A DNA stretch of 64,000 bases, taken from positions 42,878,157 through 42,942,156 of the forward strand of contig NC_090698.1 of assembly GCF_040954835.1 (NCBI RefSeq). Reading direction: 5' to 3'. Position numbers and translations under genes: made by a program. The stretch is from Lepisosteus oculatus. Its lineage: Eukaryota; Chordata; Actinopteri; Semionotiformes; Lepisosteidae. How positions within the stretch are numbered: position 1 is the stretch's first letter; every line of letters starts with the position of its first letter. The notes beneath the pieces were generated by a model. The model was given only the letters and a program-made list of their open reading frames with translations. It did no database searches and was not told where the DNA came from. Below, piece after piece: positions 38,665 through 50,414 of the stretch.

Positions 38665-40686
38665 TCAGCAGCTACTTGTGTTTGTGCTTCCCGAACTTGA
38701 AGTATAGATGTCATTCCTCTTTGAATATTTCATTGAGCTAAAGGACACTCTCATTCGCTCAACAGTCCTAGCACTCCTGCAGATGAGGGTGTTTTTCACA
38801 CTGTCTCTGAACTCTTTGGAAACAAAGTAATAGATGAACGGATCTAAGCAGCTGTTCAAGCTGGCAAGGCATAGGGTGATAATGTAAAATCCATAGACAT
38901 TGTTTTCAAAGCCCTGCTTCAAGAGCGAATAGTGAGCAACAAGCATAATGTTACTGGGGGTGAAACAGATCAGGAACGTCACAAGGACGGTGATGATGAT
39001 GATGAAAGCCTTTCTGCGCTTCTTCCCGGTGTTCTCATCCGATATCGAGTCACTCAGTGTCCGAAGCAGCAAGAAATAAGCCGCTACAATTATCAGAGAT
39101 GGGATGAAATAAGCAAAGATGCCCATTGTAATGAAGTAACCAAAGGGATAATTTGTCTCGCCTACTTTGTTGACATCGTGGCAAGTGGTTATGTCTAGGT
39201 TCCCAATCTTGACAGTTTGGTCATAAAGATACAGTGGCGTTGTACTCAACCAGATTAAAATCCATATGGCAATTGAAAGGCAGACGGCAAACCGATTGTT
39301 TTTCCTCTGGGTAGACAGGGGATGGGCGATGACCCAGTATCTCTGCACACTCAAGCAGGTAATGAAAAGAATGGAACAGTACATGTTGGCATAGAAGAAG
39401 CCCACCAGCACCTTACAGAGGCCCTCACCGTAGATCCAGTTATTGCCGTTGATGTGGTAGGCAATCTTAAGAGGAAGCCAGATGACAAACAGGAGGTCTG
39501 ACAGAGCCAGGTTGGCCATGTAGATGGCGGCCGGATGCTTCTTCTTCGTTCGGAAGAGGAAAACCCAAATGGCCATGGCGTTGGTGGGCAAGCTGACAAC
39601 AAACACGATGATGTAGACGATGGGCAGGAAGACCGTGGTCAGGCCGCTCTGAAGTGTTTCTTCGGCAATTTTGTTTACCTTAAAGACGTTTTCCTTTTCG
39701 TCAATACTTGTGCCAATGAACCCACGTGAGCTACCTGCAATTAAGAAATTAGTTGATAAAGTGCCAATTTGAGATTGAGTATAAAGGAAAAAAAAAAAAC
39801 AACTGACCTAAAAAAGACCAGATAGCTTTTTCACAAAAGGAGGTTCCCAATGGAAGACGCCCTGGGTAACTACACGTACGGTAAAGTATGTTTTTTACAA
39901 TTGCCTAAATACAGTATCTTATGAAATGCTTTCCTGAGGACAGGCAATATGTACTTTCCTTCAGGGTACTGCTTTTAGCATTAACATTGCACTCATGAGC
40001 ATTACAAGCTCATGAGTCTCTTTACTTTTTTTATAAACATATTCCAAAATAATTTTTTTAAAAATGGTTTTATTCATCACAGAACGTTTTTGAAAGCAGA
40101 AAAGTGGAATCAAATAATCTCCATATTAAGAAACTGGTAACTACACAAAATACATTCTTTAAATTTATTTAAAGGATTTAAAAAAGAATCTTTCTTGCGA
40201 CAACTATGTGACGTAAGAATCTGTAAACTTCCTTAGTTCTCCGAGATACGGAAATCGCAGGACATACCTGTTTTTATTTTTGCAAAACGTTGTAACAAAA
40301 AAGGTTTTATTATTTTATGTTCAGCGTTATCCTTTTCTATAATTTAGCTACAAGTACTTTCAAAATAAACCTGCTAGTTACACGACTCTTAATTTGTGAG
40401 TATTTGAGTTAAGACAAGGAGTCCCGATATTTTTTATTTTAACATTCGTCTGGTAATTTAGCTTACTAATATAACTAACAATCGACTGTTTTCATTCCCG
40501 ATTAACTGCCATTTAACAAAACCTTGAGTTATTTGCAAGGTCAACGCGTAACACTAAGAAACGAAGTCAATCCTTTTCAGATGTATTAATCGTAAAGTCA
40601 CAAACCATAAGTAAAGTCTTACCTGCTTCATAGCTGGATATAAAGGAACTTAGCAAAAATATTACTTTAAATTTCACCGAAAACAT
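38665..40686 (-). CDS. f2rl1: Protease-activated receptor 2-like GPCR (copy A)
   Basis: Class A GPCR activated by protease cleavage of its N-terminus. Exon 1 (40623-40686) encodes a signal peptide (MFSVKFKVIFLLSSFISSY) and ends in phase 1 (GCA G|gtaaga). Exon 2 (38665-39734) begins gcag|GTAGCTCAC. The joined product is 377 residues. Just after the junction lies SSR|GFIGTS (cleavage after R25), the predicted tethered ligand. TM1 starts near 56. C128 and C206 (in the ECL2 motif ITTCHD) form the expected disulfide. SVQRY at 150-154 replaces DRY, as in human PAR2, and DPFIYY at 319-324 is the NPxxY variant. C340 in LICRS is a likely palmitoylation site. The protein ends TSSC. Residues 49-157 are identical to copy B, and flanking parts diverge. 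PAR2 rather than PAR3/4 by the SVQRYWVI, KKKHPAAIYM and tail sequences. Confidence 0.93.
40623..40686 (-). CDS. f2rl1: Exon 1 of PAR2-like copy A (signal peptide)
   Basis: A 64-base coding exon: ATG at 40686, a hydrophobic core VIFLLSSFIS, donor G|gtaaga at 40622. The phase (1) and reading frame fit exon 2 exactly, giving ...YEAGSSRGFIG. The intron is 888 bases. Confidence 0.85.
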
Positions 40687-40843
40687 GGCTGTACTTTTCT
40701 TCGCCTAACAGTGATACAAACAAAATGTGCTGTGCTTTCTAATCCAAACGCAACAAGCCGTCGTCAATTCCCCTCCGCAGCAATGCCTTTCTCTCGAGTG
40801 AAAATGAACATACACCCTGCCCCACCGCAGGCAAATATTCTTA

Positions 40844-40870
40844 CCTGCATTGCGTCATTACCTCGTGACC
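40844..40870 (-). promoter_or_regulatory. CRE-like promoter block of PAR2-like copy A
   Basis: Minus strand TCACGAGGTAATGACGCAAT, about 160-185 bases upstream of the start codon. It closely matches a block at the same place upstream of copy B, with AATGACG at the core (CRE/ATF-like half site). The surrounding DNA is locally richer in CpG than the window average. Confidence 0.55.
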
Positions 40871-41836
40871 ATATCCACCTGGCTCCTGGGTTTCGTTCGA
40901 GTCTTTGTGAATTTAAATCCAGCCGAGGATCTAGTTCATAGTAAATTCATAATACCCACATCACTTAATCATCCATGGGATTTATGTGTACTTTCACCTA
41001 ACTCCTCACAATTTCATTTTTTTTCTGCTGAACGACCTCTGAAAACAACATGGTATAATTGCTCGCTTTCTTTATTCTGCAATCTGTTCTTAAAATAACT
41101 TTTACAGTTGTAGGCACGTCACGATTAAGCGGGTATTCTGTTTGTAATTAATAAATGTAATACTGATATCAAGTATAATAGTATCACTGGTGACAGCGAA
41201 GCTAGGAGCGAAAATGGGAATAGTTCGCTTTGGAAATGGGATCCACATCTCCCACAATGTAGGAGGAAAGATTCATACAAATGCCACAGAATCAGCCAAG
41301 TGGTAAACAGCAACTCCAGTCCGACAGGTTTGTGGCTGGGGGTAGTACTTAAAGTCAGAAACAATATTCCTGACATTACCAGAGTTTTGTAAAACAACCA
41401 AATTTGCGCACCCTTAAGCTACTTTGATTTCGCTAGAAGGTGACACATAAAAAAAAAACTTTCATGAGAGAAGTTAAAAATGTTCTGGCATTTTGAATTA
41501 CACGGTGGATCTGCTGTTTTTTGCAAAGTTTCAAAAATAGTCTACTGTAAGGTAAGGCACTGGTGCAAAATAAACCTACATTATTGTGTCTCATTACTTA
41601 CAAAGACACCGCAAAGTTAAATTGAGCATTCTGTAATGTGCTATATCATAGGATGGTGAGCAGACATCTCATCTTCACTCACATATATTAAAACAACCGA
41701 TTTCATAACATTACTACATTAAAGCCACATGCAATAATGTTTTTCTTAAAGATTTGACGATGTAGAGACTGCTGTTAGTGATTCACAAATGCCTATTCAT
41801 TAAACACCACTTTTCAGTACAATGTTTTCATGGGTG

Positions 41837-42020
41837 TGTAACGGTTCTTGGGGTTTCCGCCCTTGCCTGCTCCTGCCCTGTCAGTTCGTCCCTCACTGCC
41901 TGGGCGCAAACCCGGGTCCCCGGCGTCCCGCAACAGGGAACTTGCCATCAGCACTAAAGGAGCCCCCCCACAGCCCGGGCAGCTGAGATCACTGTCATAC
42001 GCAGGGGTGTATTCGTTACA
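41837..42020. mobile_element. GC-rich short element with inverted ends
   Basis: A 184-base GC-rich island in AT-rich DNA, bounded by TGTAACG and CGTTACA. Its reverse strand shares GGGACGAAC followed by a GGCAGGAG block with a second element at 55553, whose ends are TGTCACG and CGTGACA. Either a non-autonomous DNA transposon or a short solo LTR; family unassigned. It lies within or next to the 3' flank of PAR2-like copy B. Confidence 0.5.
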
Positions 42021-42058
42021 TGTGTTTGTGTGAGAATAGGCTTAAACTGTTCAAATCC

Positions 42059-42064
42059 TTTATT
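42059..42064 (-). terminator. Candidate polyadenylation signal of PAR2-like copy B
   Basis: Minus-strand AATAAA about 500 bases beyond the stop at 42567, immediately before the GC-rich element. Confidence 0.35.
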
Positions 42065-42566
42065 GCAAATAAAATACAAAGCTTAAAATCATACAAGGCA
42101 GTTCAAACAATTCACATTTGACTAGTGCCTATACATTTTCCTTGAAAATGAGATGGTATATCTTAAAGGTTATAAACTGGTGCAATAAGTGCAAGACAGA
42201 AAGTGATTCACATTGCATTCAATTGCAAAAATTACCCATGTGGAGTGTATGAACTTAAAATATGAAAGAATACTAGAGCATGTACAGTAGGTCACTAATA
42301 AACACACCTTAAAATGTCGAGGTTTTATATCTCTTTCCTGTCAAAAAAAATCCTAAAACAAGGGTGTACAAGTCCTGACCAGACTTATACCAGAGCCAGA
42401 CCAGATAATCTTGTTCACTCAGTTTCTCCTTTAAAATATGTATATTAACTGTATTAAATAAAGAAAAAAAACATAAAAAGGTTATTTTTACAACCAGAGG
42501 GTACAAAAGTCTAACATTCAGAACAATTGTTTTCATTACAAAACAGGTGTGAATTAGCCTCTCTGT

Positions 42567-44332
42567 CTAACAGCTGCTAGTACGTGTTCCTGAATCTGAT
42601 GAATAGGACTTGCTGCTCTTTGAGTATTTCATTGCTGTGAAGGACACTCTCATTCTTTCTACAGTCCTGACACTCCTACAGATCAGGGTATTTTTCACAT
42701 TTTCGCGGAACTCCTCAGAGACGTAGTAATACAGGAAGGGATCAAAGCAGCTGTTCAAACTTGCGAGGCAGAGAGTGGCAATGTAAATGCCATAGCCATT
42801 GTTGACTTCGCCTTGCTTTAAAAGCGAATAGTGAACGAGCAGCATGACGTTGCTCGGGGTGAAACACACCAGAAACATGACGAGGACTGTGACGATGAGC
42901 AGGACCGCCTTTCGGCGTTTCTTTCCGATGTTCTCGTCCGTCATGGAGCTGGCGAGATGCCTGAGCATTAAAACATAGGCGATTATGCACACTACCGCCG
43001 GGATGAAATAAGCAAAAACGCCCATTGTGATGAAGAAACCAAAGGGATAATTGATCTGACTTGCTTTGGTGATGTCGTGGCAAATCGTAATGTCCACGTC
43101 CTTAATCTGGACGGTTTGGTCATAAAGATACAGCGAAGTGGTGCTCGCCCAGATTACAGCCCAGACTGTGATGGCGACGTAGACTGCAATCTTGTTGTTT
43201 TTCCTCTGGTGGGAGAGAGGGTGCACAATGACCCAGTATCTCTGCACACTCAAGCAGGTAATGAAAAGAATGGAACAGTACATGTTGGCATAGAAGAAGC
43301 CCACCAGCACCTTACAGAGGCCCTCACCGTAGATCCAGTTATTGCCGTTGATGTGGTAGGCAATCTTCAGAGGAAGCCAGATGACAAACAGGAGGTCTGA
43401 CAGAGCCAGGTTGGCCATGTAGATGGCGGCCGGATGCTTCTTCTTCGTTCGGAAGAGGAAAACCCAAATGGCCATGGCGTTCGTGGGCAAGCTGACAACA
43501 AACACGATGATGTAGACGATGGGCAGGAAGACCGTGGTCAGGCCGCTCTGAAGGGTGTCCCAGGCCGTTTGGTTCACTAGGGTACCATCAAGTGTTTCAA
43601 CGCCAAGAAACCCTCTTTGTTGGGAACATACTGAAATAAACAAATCACTTTTTAGGATGGCATATTCAAGTATTTTAACTCAAAATGTCATCAACACAAT
43701 ATACAGTACATATGATTAACATTAATAATTTAAAATGCATTCAAAACTGTCAGCTAAGTATGGAGACTAGAGTTAAAGAGGCTTAATGAAGTCATTACAA
43801 ATGTTGCACTTTTGTAACTGTTTTTAAAATACTACACTTCTCAGAACAACTTACAACCAGGTTAAATATTTTTTGGCTTATTCAAAACCACCTATTATAC
43901 CAAAGCTTAATTTTGCATTTAAACAGAATAATATTCAACATAAATATTCAACTTCTGAATTATACAAGATGAAATAAACTATGTTTAAACTAAAACTGAA
44001 ATGTAATGTATTAAAGTCTGAAATTCAAATTTAAAAATTAAACACATTGTGCAATGGAAAATAAAAGTGATGTATTAAAAGTGGTATCATCAAGTTAGAA
44101 AATCAAAATAAAATTAAACTACAAAATGAAGTGAATAAAATATTTTATTCATACATATTATTTTTTACTTATTTGAGGTGCGCACACACGATTGGTTTAA
44201 TCAGTTTTTTTCATCAAAGAAAAGGCAAGGTGGACAAACGCGTATTCACTACAACATTTAAAGTTACTTACCCTGTCGAGAACATATCACCAATAAAGAA
44301 AACAAATGAACTAGCCTCATTGAATAATTCAT
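42567..44332 (-). CDS. f2rl1: Protease-activated receptor 2-like GPCR (copy B)
   Basis: Tandem paralog of the copy at 38665, same strand, about 1.9 kb further upstream. Exon 1 (44272-44332) encodes the signal peptide MNYSMRLVHLFSLLVICSRQ and ends CAG G|gtaagt (phase 1). Exon 2 (42567-43630) starts ttatttcag|TATGTTCCC. The product is 374 residues. The predicted cleavage site is CSQQR|GFLGVE (after R26), followed by an NQT glycosylation site. Key receptor motifs are kept: ECL2 ITICHD, SVQRYWVI after TM3, DPFLYYY in TM7, LICRSVRTVERMRVSF in the tail, and end TSSC. The TM1-to-TM3 DNA is nearly identical to copy A; TM4 to TM7 is clearly diverged. Zebrafish also has two f2rl1 genes, but whether these are one-to-one orthologues is not shown. 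Confidence 0.93.
44272..44332 (-). CDS. f2rl1: Exon 1 of PAR2-like copy B (signal peptide)
   Basis: A 61-base coding exon from ATG at 44332 to the phase-1 donor G|gtaagt. A second in-frame ATG is at 44320. The hydrophobic stretch HLFSLLVI is a plausible signal core. The frame joins exon 2 as ...CSRQVCSQQRGFLG. The intron is 641 bases. Confidence 0.82.
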
Positions 44333-44530
44333 ATTTTGTGCTGCGCCTATTATTGGTAACGAAACTGTGTGTTACAGTTTTGAAATATAAGAATAAGCGG
44401 AATTGGACGAGCTCCAAAATAGAAAGATACTTTAAATTCAATTAAAATTTAAATGTAATACTCCGCTCTTTCATGGTCTTCCTCCGTGAGAGGACACACC
44501 TTACACGGCGAAAAACCTGGCCCTTGCTAC

Positions 44531-44557
44531 CTGCTCTACGTCATTCCCTCGTGATTG
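44531..44557 (-). promoter_or_regulatory. CRE-like promoter block of PAR2-like copy B
   Basis: Minus strand TCACGAGGGAATGACGTAGA then GCAGGTA, about 200-225 bases upstream of the start codon. It differs from the copy A block at only a few of about 27 positions, while surrounding sequence does not align well. The core TGACGTA is a CRE-like site. Confidence 0.55.
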
Positions 44558-47500
44558 CGCCAACCCGATTTTCCGTTCGCTTTGAGAACAGCCAGCAAGC
44601 CCAACGCAGACTACTGTCTAATCGTGTTGCACAATTCAGGACTTTCATCCAATCTATTTAGCTTTTTTCAGTTTAATTACGTGCCGTATTAAATTGGTTT
44701 GTACAGTACATGTTTTTTACAGGGAATAATGCTAAAGGCACAAAACGTATTCGTGCAGAAAATGAATATTGAAGTATGTATGAAGAAGTGCAGAAAACAG
44801 CGATCTAGTAGCTCTTTAGAAAATACAAAAATACCAGGAGAAAGAACTGGTTTTATTCAAATAAATATATGGTTTTATTTAGACAACGTCAACTGGGATC
44901 TTTGAATAGCCAATCAAGACAACTTTTTTTCACCAATTGGAGAAGTCTTAATATTGCACTCATTCCCCCCCAAAAAGGAATAAATTAGAGAAAGGAGAGG
45001 CCATATGAATACATCTAATGGAATCGTTTTAGAGTACAGTCAACATATTTAGAAAAGCCCTCCTATTACTAGTAGGTTTCTATTAGTACATTATTCTGGA
45101 AATGAAGGGTAAAGAGGGTATACTGTAGAATGTCAATTAAAGATTAAATATTAACATTATTTATGTAAAACTAAAAAGCTACCTTGTACAGTACTATCTA
45201 GGCAGGTTACTATGTCTGTGTTGTTGTCCAGCCCCATCAGAAAGTATCACCCTGCTTCATAGTTTGCAGAAAAACATGAACTGATACCATTACAGAAATT
45301 TAAGTATGTGAGAACTTTTCATAGCTGCTGGGAAGAAAGTGGTACACAACAAAAAACAGAATTCAAATTTTTGTCTAGTGATGATTATGCTTGTTGACAG
45401 ATTGCAGCCAAGCTACAGGTTACACCCAGTGCTGTGTGTGTGAGATCTGGGGGTGGGGTGGGAGCGATTGTGAAACTGATACTGTTGATGTAAACATAGG
45501 GTTTAATGAAGCTGACAATCCCCACATATAATAGCAAACAAGTGTTTATTATGCCAGAGACGTGCATGCGCCTATACATTCATACAACCAAAACAGTGGC
45601 AAAGCAAGACTTATACCATACTAGCTTCTACTCTAGCCTTACTGGAACAGGAAATGACACAAAAATGACTTAACACTTCACAAACACGTATTGTTAAAAT
45701 AGTTAAAACCTGCTATAACTAACTACCTGCTGTACTGATAATAGAAGACATTGACAGAGAACCCCAGACAAAATAATGAAAATACATTTTGAAATCTGCA
45801 TTTGTAGTAAATATCATATGTCATATTTAGAGTAACTGTTACAGTACATCAACACTTAAATACATAAAAAGAAATGAACGGAGTAAGATATATGATTAGT
45901 GTTTTACAAATTTCCTTCTAGGGATCTGCCTTTTCCAAACTATGAATTCTAAACTGTATGTGACTTTGCAATACTCACTGCCCTTCTGGACCTGGTTAAT
46001 GAATACTGTACATTCCGAGATTTTCTTTCATTAGCATTAGAGCCAGCCGGTCTCTTAATGGGTAATAGACATTGTCAATATGAAGAATATAACATTTCTG
46101 GAATTTCAGAAGCCTGATGTGAGAGGTTTCAAATCAGCTGTTTAGTCATTACAAGAATAACAAAACGTACTGTACAAATACAGTAGGTTAGCACGTGTGC
46201 AGCAATGCAAAGCTATTTTTGGTTAACTAGATACTGGTATTTCACAATAGTGTGATCTCAATGAGTGTCACTGATCTACAGGATGATTCTCTCCTGGCTC
46301 TTTATTAATAACTTATTAATAAGTAGACTAGAATCCTAAACAGTGTTCAGTATACAGTATGCAGTATACAATATACAGCAATGAAATTGCTCTATACTAT
46401 ATATGTTTCATATGGATCTATTAAATGTAAAATATTTATCTTGTTCATGTTATTGTATTGTTTATTCTGTTTATTCTGGGGTTTTAATTACTTAATGTGC
46501 TTAACAGACCATAATAAAAGTTACAAACAAGATAAGACCATATTGCCCATCTAATCCAATTTTTAATGGTTGTAGTTTATTTATCTGAGAGATTTTTCTT
46601 GACAGAAGACAAGTTATCAGCTTCAACAAGTGTTAAACAATCAGTTTACTAAGGCACACAACTAGATGTTTGGCTACTCTTCTTCTTCACCACTCCTAAT
46701 CTATTATTTGACACATCGATCTGGAACAGGATGAGCAAAAATGGGTCACAAGTGTTGGAGTCTTTAAGGTCGTGAAAGGCTTTCAGCTGCAAAAGTCCAC
46801 TCAAATCTAGTGACATTTGTTTTTGTCGGTTCAGTGAAGGCATGTACTATTCCTGAAAAACGGAGAAACAAACTTTGGTTCCAACCTGTTCGACCCAGGA
46901 TTCGTCTTACTAGTCTCCTGGAAGTAAGTTGGGGACAATCTTAAATGACCCATACTTCATTCACTTGAGGCAGCTGCATAATGCCATTGCCTACCCCTAC
47001 ATACTGTATCTCTGAAATTGTACATCTGTTTTAAAATAAGTTACTTCACGTCCCATTGATGGTCAGTCCAGCAACTGTTTCTGTTTTGTTTCCAAAACCA
47101 TTCCTGCTAATGAGATTGTTCATTGCTCCCTTGGTCATCGACATATTCTTGCTATGCATTCAAAAGAAGTCAAGCAAGAGTCAATATAATCCTCATTGTA
47201 ATGATGATACCATGATGATACCATTATGTTCTCAGACCAATTAGTGGGAGTGCCCCGTGTCTCACGTAAAGATTCAGATGCTACGAATTGAGAACTGCTT
47301 CTTTCTGACCTGCACTTGGTCTGGTCTGTCAATTTTCTGGCTCCATGAAGTGCACCTGATCTACATTCTAATGACCTTCAATGCTAACCCTGTTGCCAAA
47401 CCTTGCTGCTTCATTTGTTACTGTTGTAGCTTCATCACAGACTCAAGTAAGTCTCCAATGACCAGTTTTTCTGTGCTTTTGTCATGTCATTGACACTACT

Positions 47501-48562
47501 TCTGGCTGCTGAGGCTCCAGAAAGTCCTTTGTGTTGCCTTTTGGCATTATTACTATTGAAGCAGGTGCCTGCTTTTCCTGCTCTTCCACGGCAGGAATGT
47601 GTTGCAGCCTCCAGAGATTTTCAGCATGGTCAATATCCATCCCGCTACTAACACCATCTGTCTCAGAGCCCACTCTGCAAAGCAGTCTACTTGGTCCCAG
47701 TGTAAAAGATAATTGCAGAACAGATTAAAATAATTAATTAAGCCTGAATATATCCCGCCTATATACCGTGGTACCAACACATTCTGCTATCTGAGAGCTG
47801 CAAGAGAAGTAATGATGTGGCCTAGGAGTCTGCCCTTTCATCCTGGATGCTCCTCCCACTTGATACCACCCATGGGACTTTTTAAAAGGAAACTTCCTTT
47901 TTGCCACATGTGAAATCAACAATGACATTACCAACAGCAAGCATCTTTCTCACCAAAATTCAATATAAAATGAATAACATTGGATATATTGGGGTTAGAG
48001 ACCAGAACGTTTGCAGCTTATAAAAAAAGATACTGTATATAAGGAGTAGGGTCAATAAAAGCATACATTTTGTCCATGGACTTAAAGCATGGAGCCTTCT
48101 TCCATACTAATCAATAAATTAGAGCAGATCTTAACTTAGACTAAGTGGGTGTTTCACTTGTACATACCCAAATACAGTACATGATTGTACACTTATGTAT
48201 TTTAAAACTGTTTTACTGTCATCTGTCCCTTACTTTTATCTTGACTTACCAATCATAAAAAAAACAGTTTCATGTTAAACATTTAAAGGGTCATCTAAAA
48301 TAAATTTTACGCAAGGACTATTTATATTGTCTTACTTTGAGAAGTAGACAAGTTGTCCTTTATTGTCGATATTTATTGAGCAACCACACTATCATTTATT
48401 GATGCAAGCAGGAATCTTCTTATATGGATCTCAGAGATGCCCTACTAATTACTTCACTCCAATTGAAGTATTCACCCCTTACTCATATTGTTTACTATCC
48501 ATTAACCAGTACTTTACCCAATAATATGCTTTATCTTAAGTTAATACATCATGTAGTATGTC
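44558..48562. other. Intergenic upstream of PAR2-like copy B
   Basis: Apart from a LINE fragment at 46518, no family is recognised. The segment 46860-47900 is less AT-rich and has overlapping small ORFs on both strands. It may be a decayed insert, but no protein family could be read. Confidence 0.45.
46518..46640 (-). mobile_element. Fragment of the same antisense LINE
   Basis: AGTTACAAACAAGATAAGAC, CCATCTAATCCAATTTTTAA and TATCAGCTTCAACAAGTG correspond to the terminal part of the LINE at 19870, here slightly longer than the 32845 piece. Confidence 0.5.
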
Positions 48563-48897
48563 GGATGGCATGGTGGAACAGTGTTGAGAATTGCTGCCTC
48601 AGTTCTGAGCCTGGTGTGCTGTCTCTGTGGCGTTTATATTCTCAACATTCATGTGGGTTTTCGCCTGGCGCTCCAGTTTCCTTCCACAGTCCAAAGATAT
48701 GTATACTGCTAACCTAATTGGCTTCTGGGAAGATTGATCCTGGTGTGACTGTGTTTATCTCTGTGTTTGTGTGTACCCTAAAATGGAATAGTATTCCACA
48801 GAGGGTATGTTCTTCCTTACAGTTTTTGCTTGCTGGGACAGGCTCCTGCTCCTTCATACAGGTTTAACCCTGTATTGGATAAAATCATGTTGTCTGT
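48563..48897 (+). repeat. SINE family A, near full length
   Basis: GGATGGCATGGTGGAACAGT head, CTGTCTCTGTGGCGTTTATA and CCACAGTCCAAAGATATG body, and GCTTGCTGGGACAGGCTCC with CCTGTATTGGATAAAAT near the tail. It is older-looking than the 3466 copy. Confidence 0.72.
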
Positions 48898-50414
48898 TTC
48901 ATTAGGTAGAATTCTAATGCCATATTATTACTATAACTTTATTCAGCATGTAATTGAAGTAAGACATATTGGTGCATAACTAACTGATTCATTTTCATTG
49001 CCCTTTTTATGGACGGGTTTTCCACTGTCTCGAGAGACTTCTGAGTTTTGTTAATGGTCTACAAATTAGTATTGTTTCTTAAGTAGAAAAACATCACTCC
49101 TCTATGTTGATAGCATTCAAATTAGAACCTTGCCTTTGCTTAGCCTGAGGAAAGCTGTCAACCTCTTCCTTGTAAAACTCCTGGGTGAAAACTTGTTTCC
49201 ATTAATTACTGTAACACCTTTTTTTTCCATTATCTAAATATTTCTGCTTATTATTGCTGAGACACTTTTAATCCTTCAAAACCTACAATGTTCCATTCAT
49301 GACTCTCTGCACTTCAACATCCTGATTGAATTTACTGTAGTGTTGGTGATCCCTGAGTACTTTTTGTTATAGCATTGTTATTTAGTCATAAACATCTCAT
49401 GATAAAATACATAAAATAGAAAGGCCTTTGAAGCCAACCACTACATGTTGTCTTCCATTTTAAGATTAAACTCACAAGTCCCATAATGTCCACATGGAAA
49501 ATGAACCAAAACAAATGACTACTGTGCTGAATAGATGTTATCTTCTAAACCACACCTTGTCACCAATGGCATAACAGTAAAAAATTGAAATATTCATGAG
49601 ATACAGAACTTATTGCTAGGCACCCATTCAAATAATTTGGCTGTAACAGACTCTATTCAAAACAATTAAGTATAAACTGAGAGGCATCAAAAAGTATTGA
49701 TAATGTTAGGTCCAATACTCACTTGTTTTGTATGCATTTGTAAGTGCCTCTATATACAATTAAAATTAAAGCAATGTTTAAAATACAAAGTACTTTATTA
49801 TTAAGTACCAGTAACATCTAAGTTGTACATTATGTACTGTAGTTTATTATTCATTGAGCAAGAGAATACTACTGTAGTAATATACTAGAAGTGTAATCTT
49901 TAGAGCCAATGTGAGTTAGCATAATTTGAAAGGAAGCCTGTCTTTATATCAGATTACTGAATTACTGAACATTTACAAAAATGTTATCCTATTACGTCAG
50001 TTCCTGTTCTGCATTATACTATAATCTGTTTCATTCTCTTTTGTTATCGATGCCTACATTATTACTTTGGATTCATGCAAAACACGATAAAAGGATAATG
50101 GGCAGTGGTAAGTTCCCTGCGTGGTTTCATCTTGGATGGTAATAAAATAATTTATTTTGCCACCTTTTGTTACCTTTTGTCACCTTTTGTTCTGGATCAC
50201 GAGGAGTGCAGTTCTTCCTCCAGCCTGCCAAAATCTAGACAGGACCACACCTCCATAAAGCCAGCTGGTCGCACAAAAACATGAATTAATCAATGACTCA
50301 ATTTGTTTGTCTCTGCACAAGAAGGTCAAAGAGAACTCCAAGTAAAGTGAGTTAAAGATTTTGAAAAACCATACCAAAATTAATTCAAATGTATCAAAAT
50401 AAATGTTACAGAAT
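48898..50414. other. Intergenic, nothing recognised
   Basis: AT-rich. A short CCTTTTGTYA-type triple repeat sits at 50160-50191. Confidence 0.45.

Noticed and set aside
39604-39606. Apparent start of PAR2-like copy A in TM1
   Set aside because: The codon is GTG inside TM1, and the frame continues upstream through the tethered ligand to a good acceptor at 39734.
40840-40850. GCAGGTAAGA in the copy A promoter block as a splice donor
   Set aside because: The matching copy B site reads GCAGGTAGCA, a weaker donor, and no upstream exon is evident; a noncoding exon is possible but not supported.
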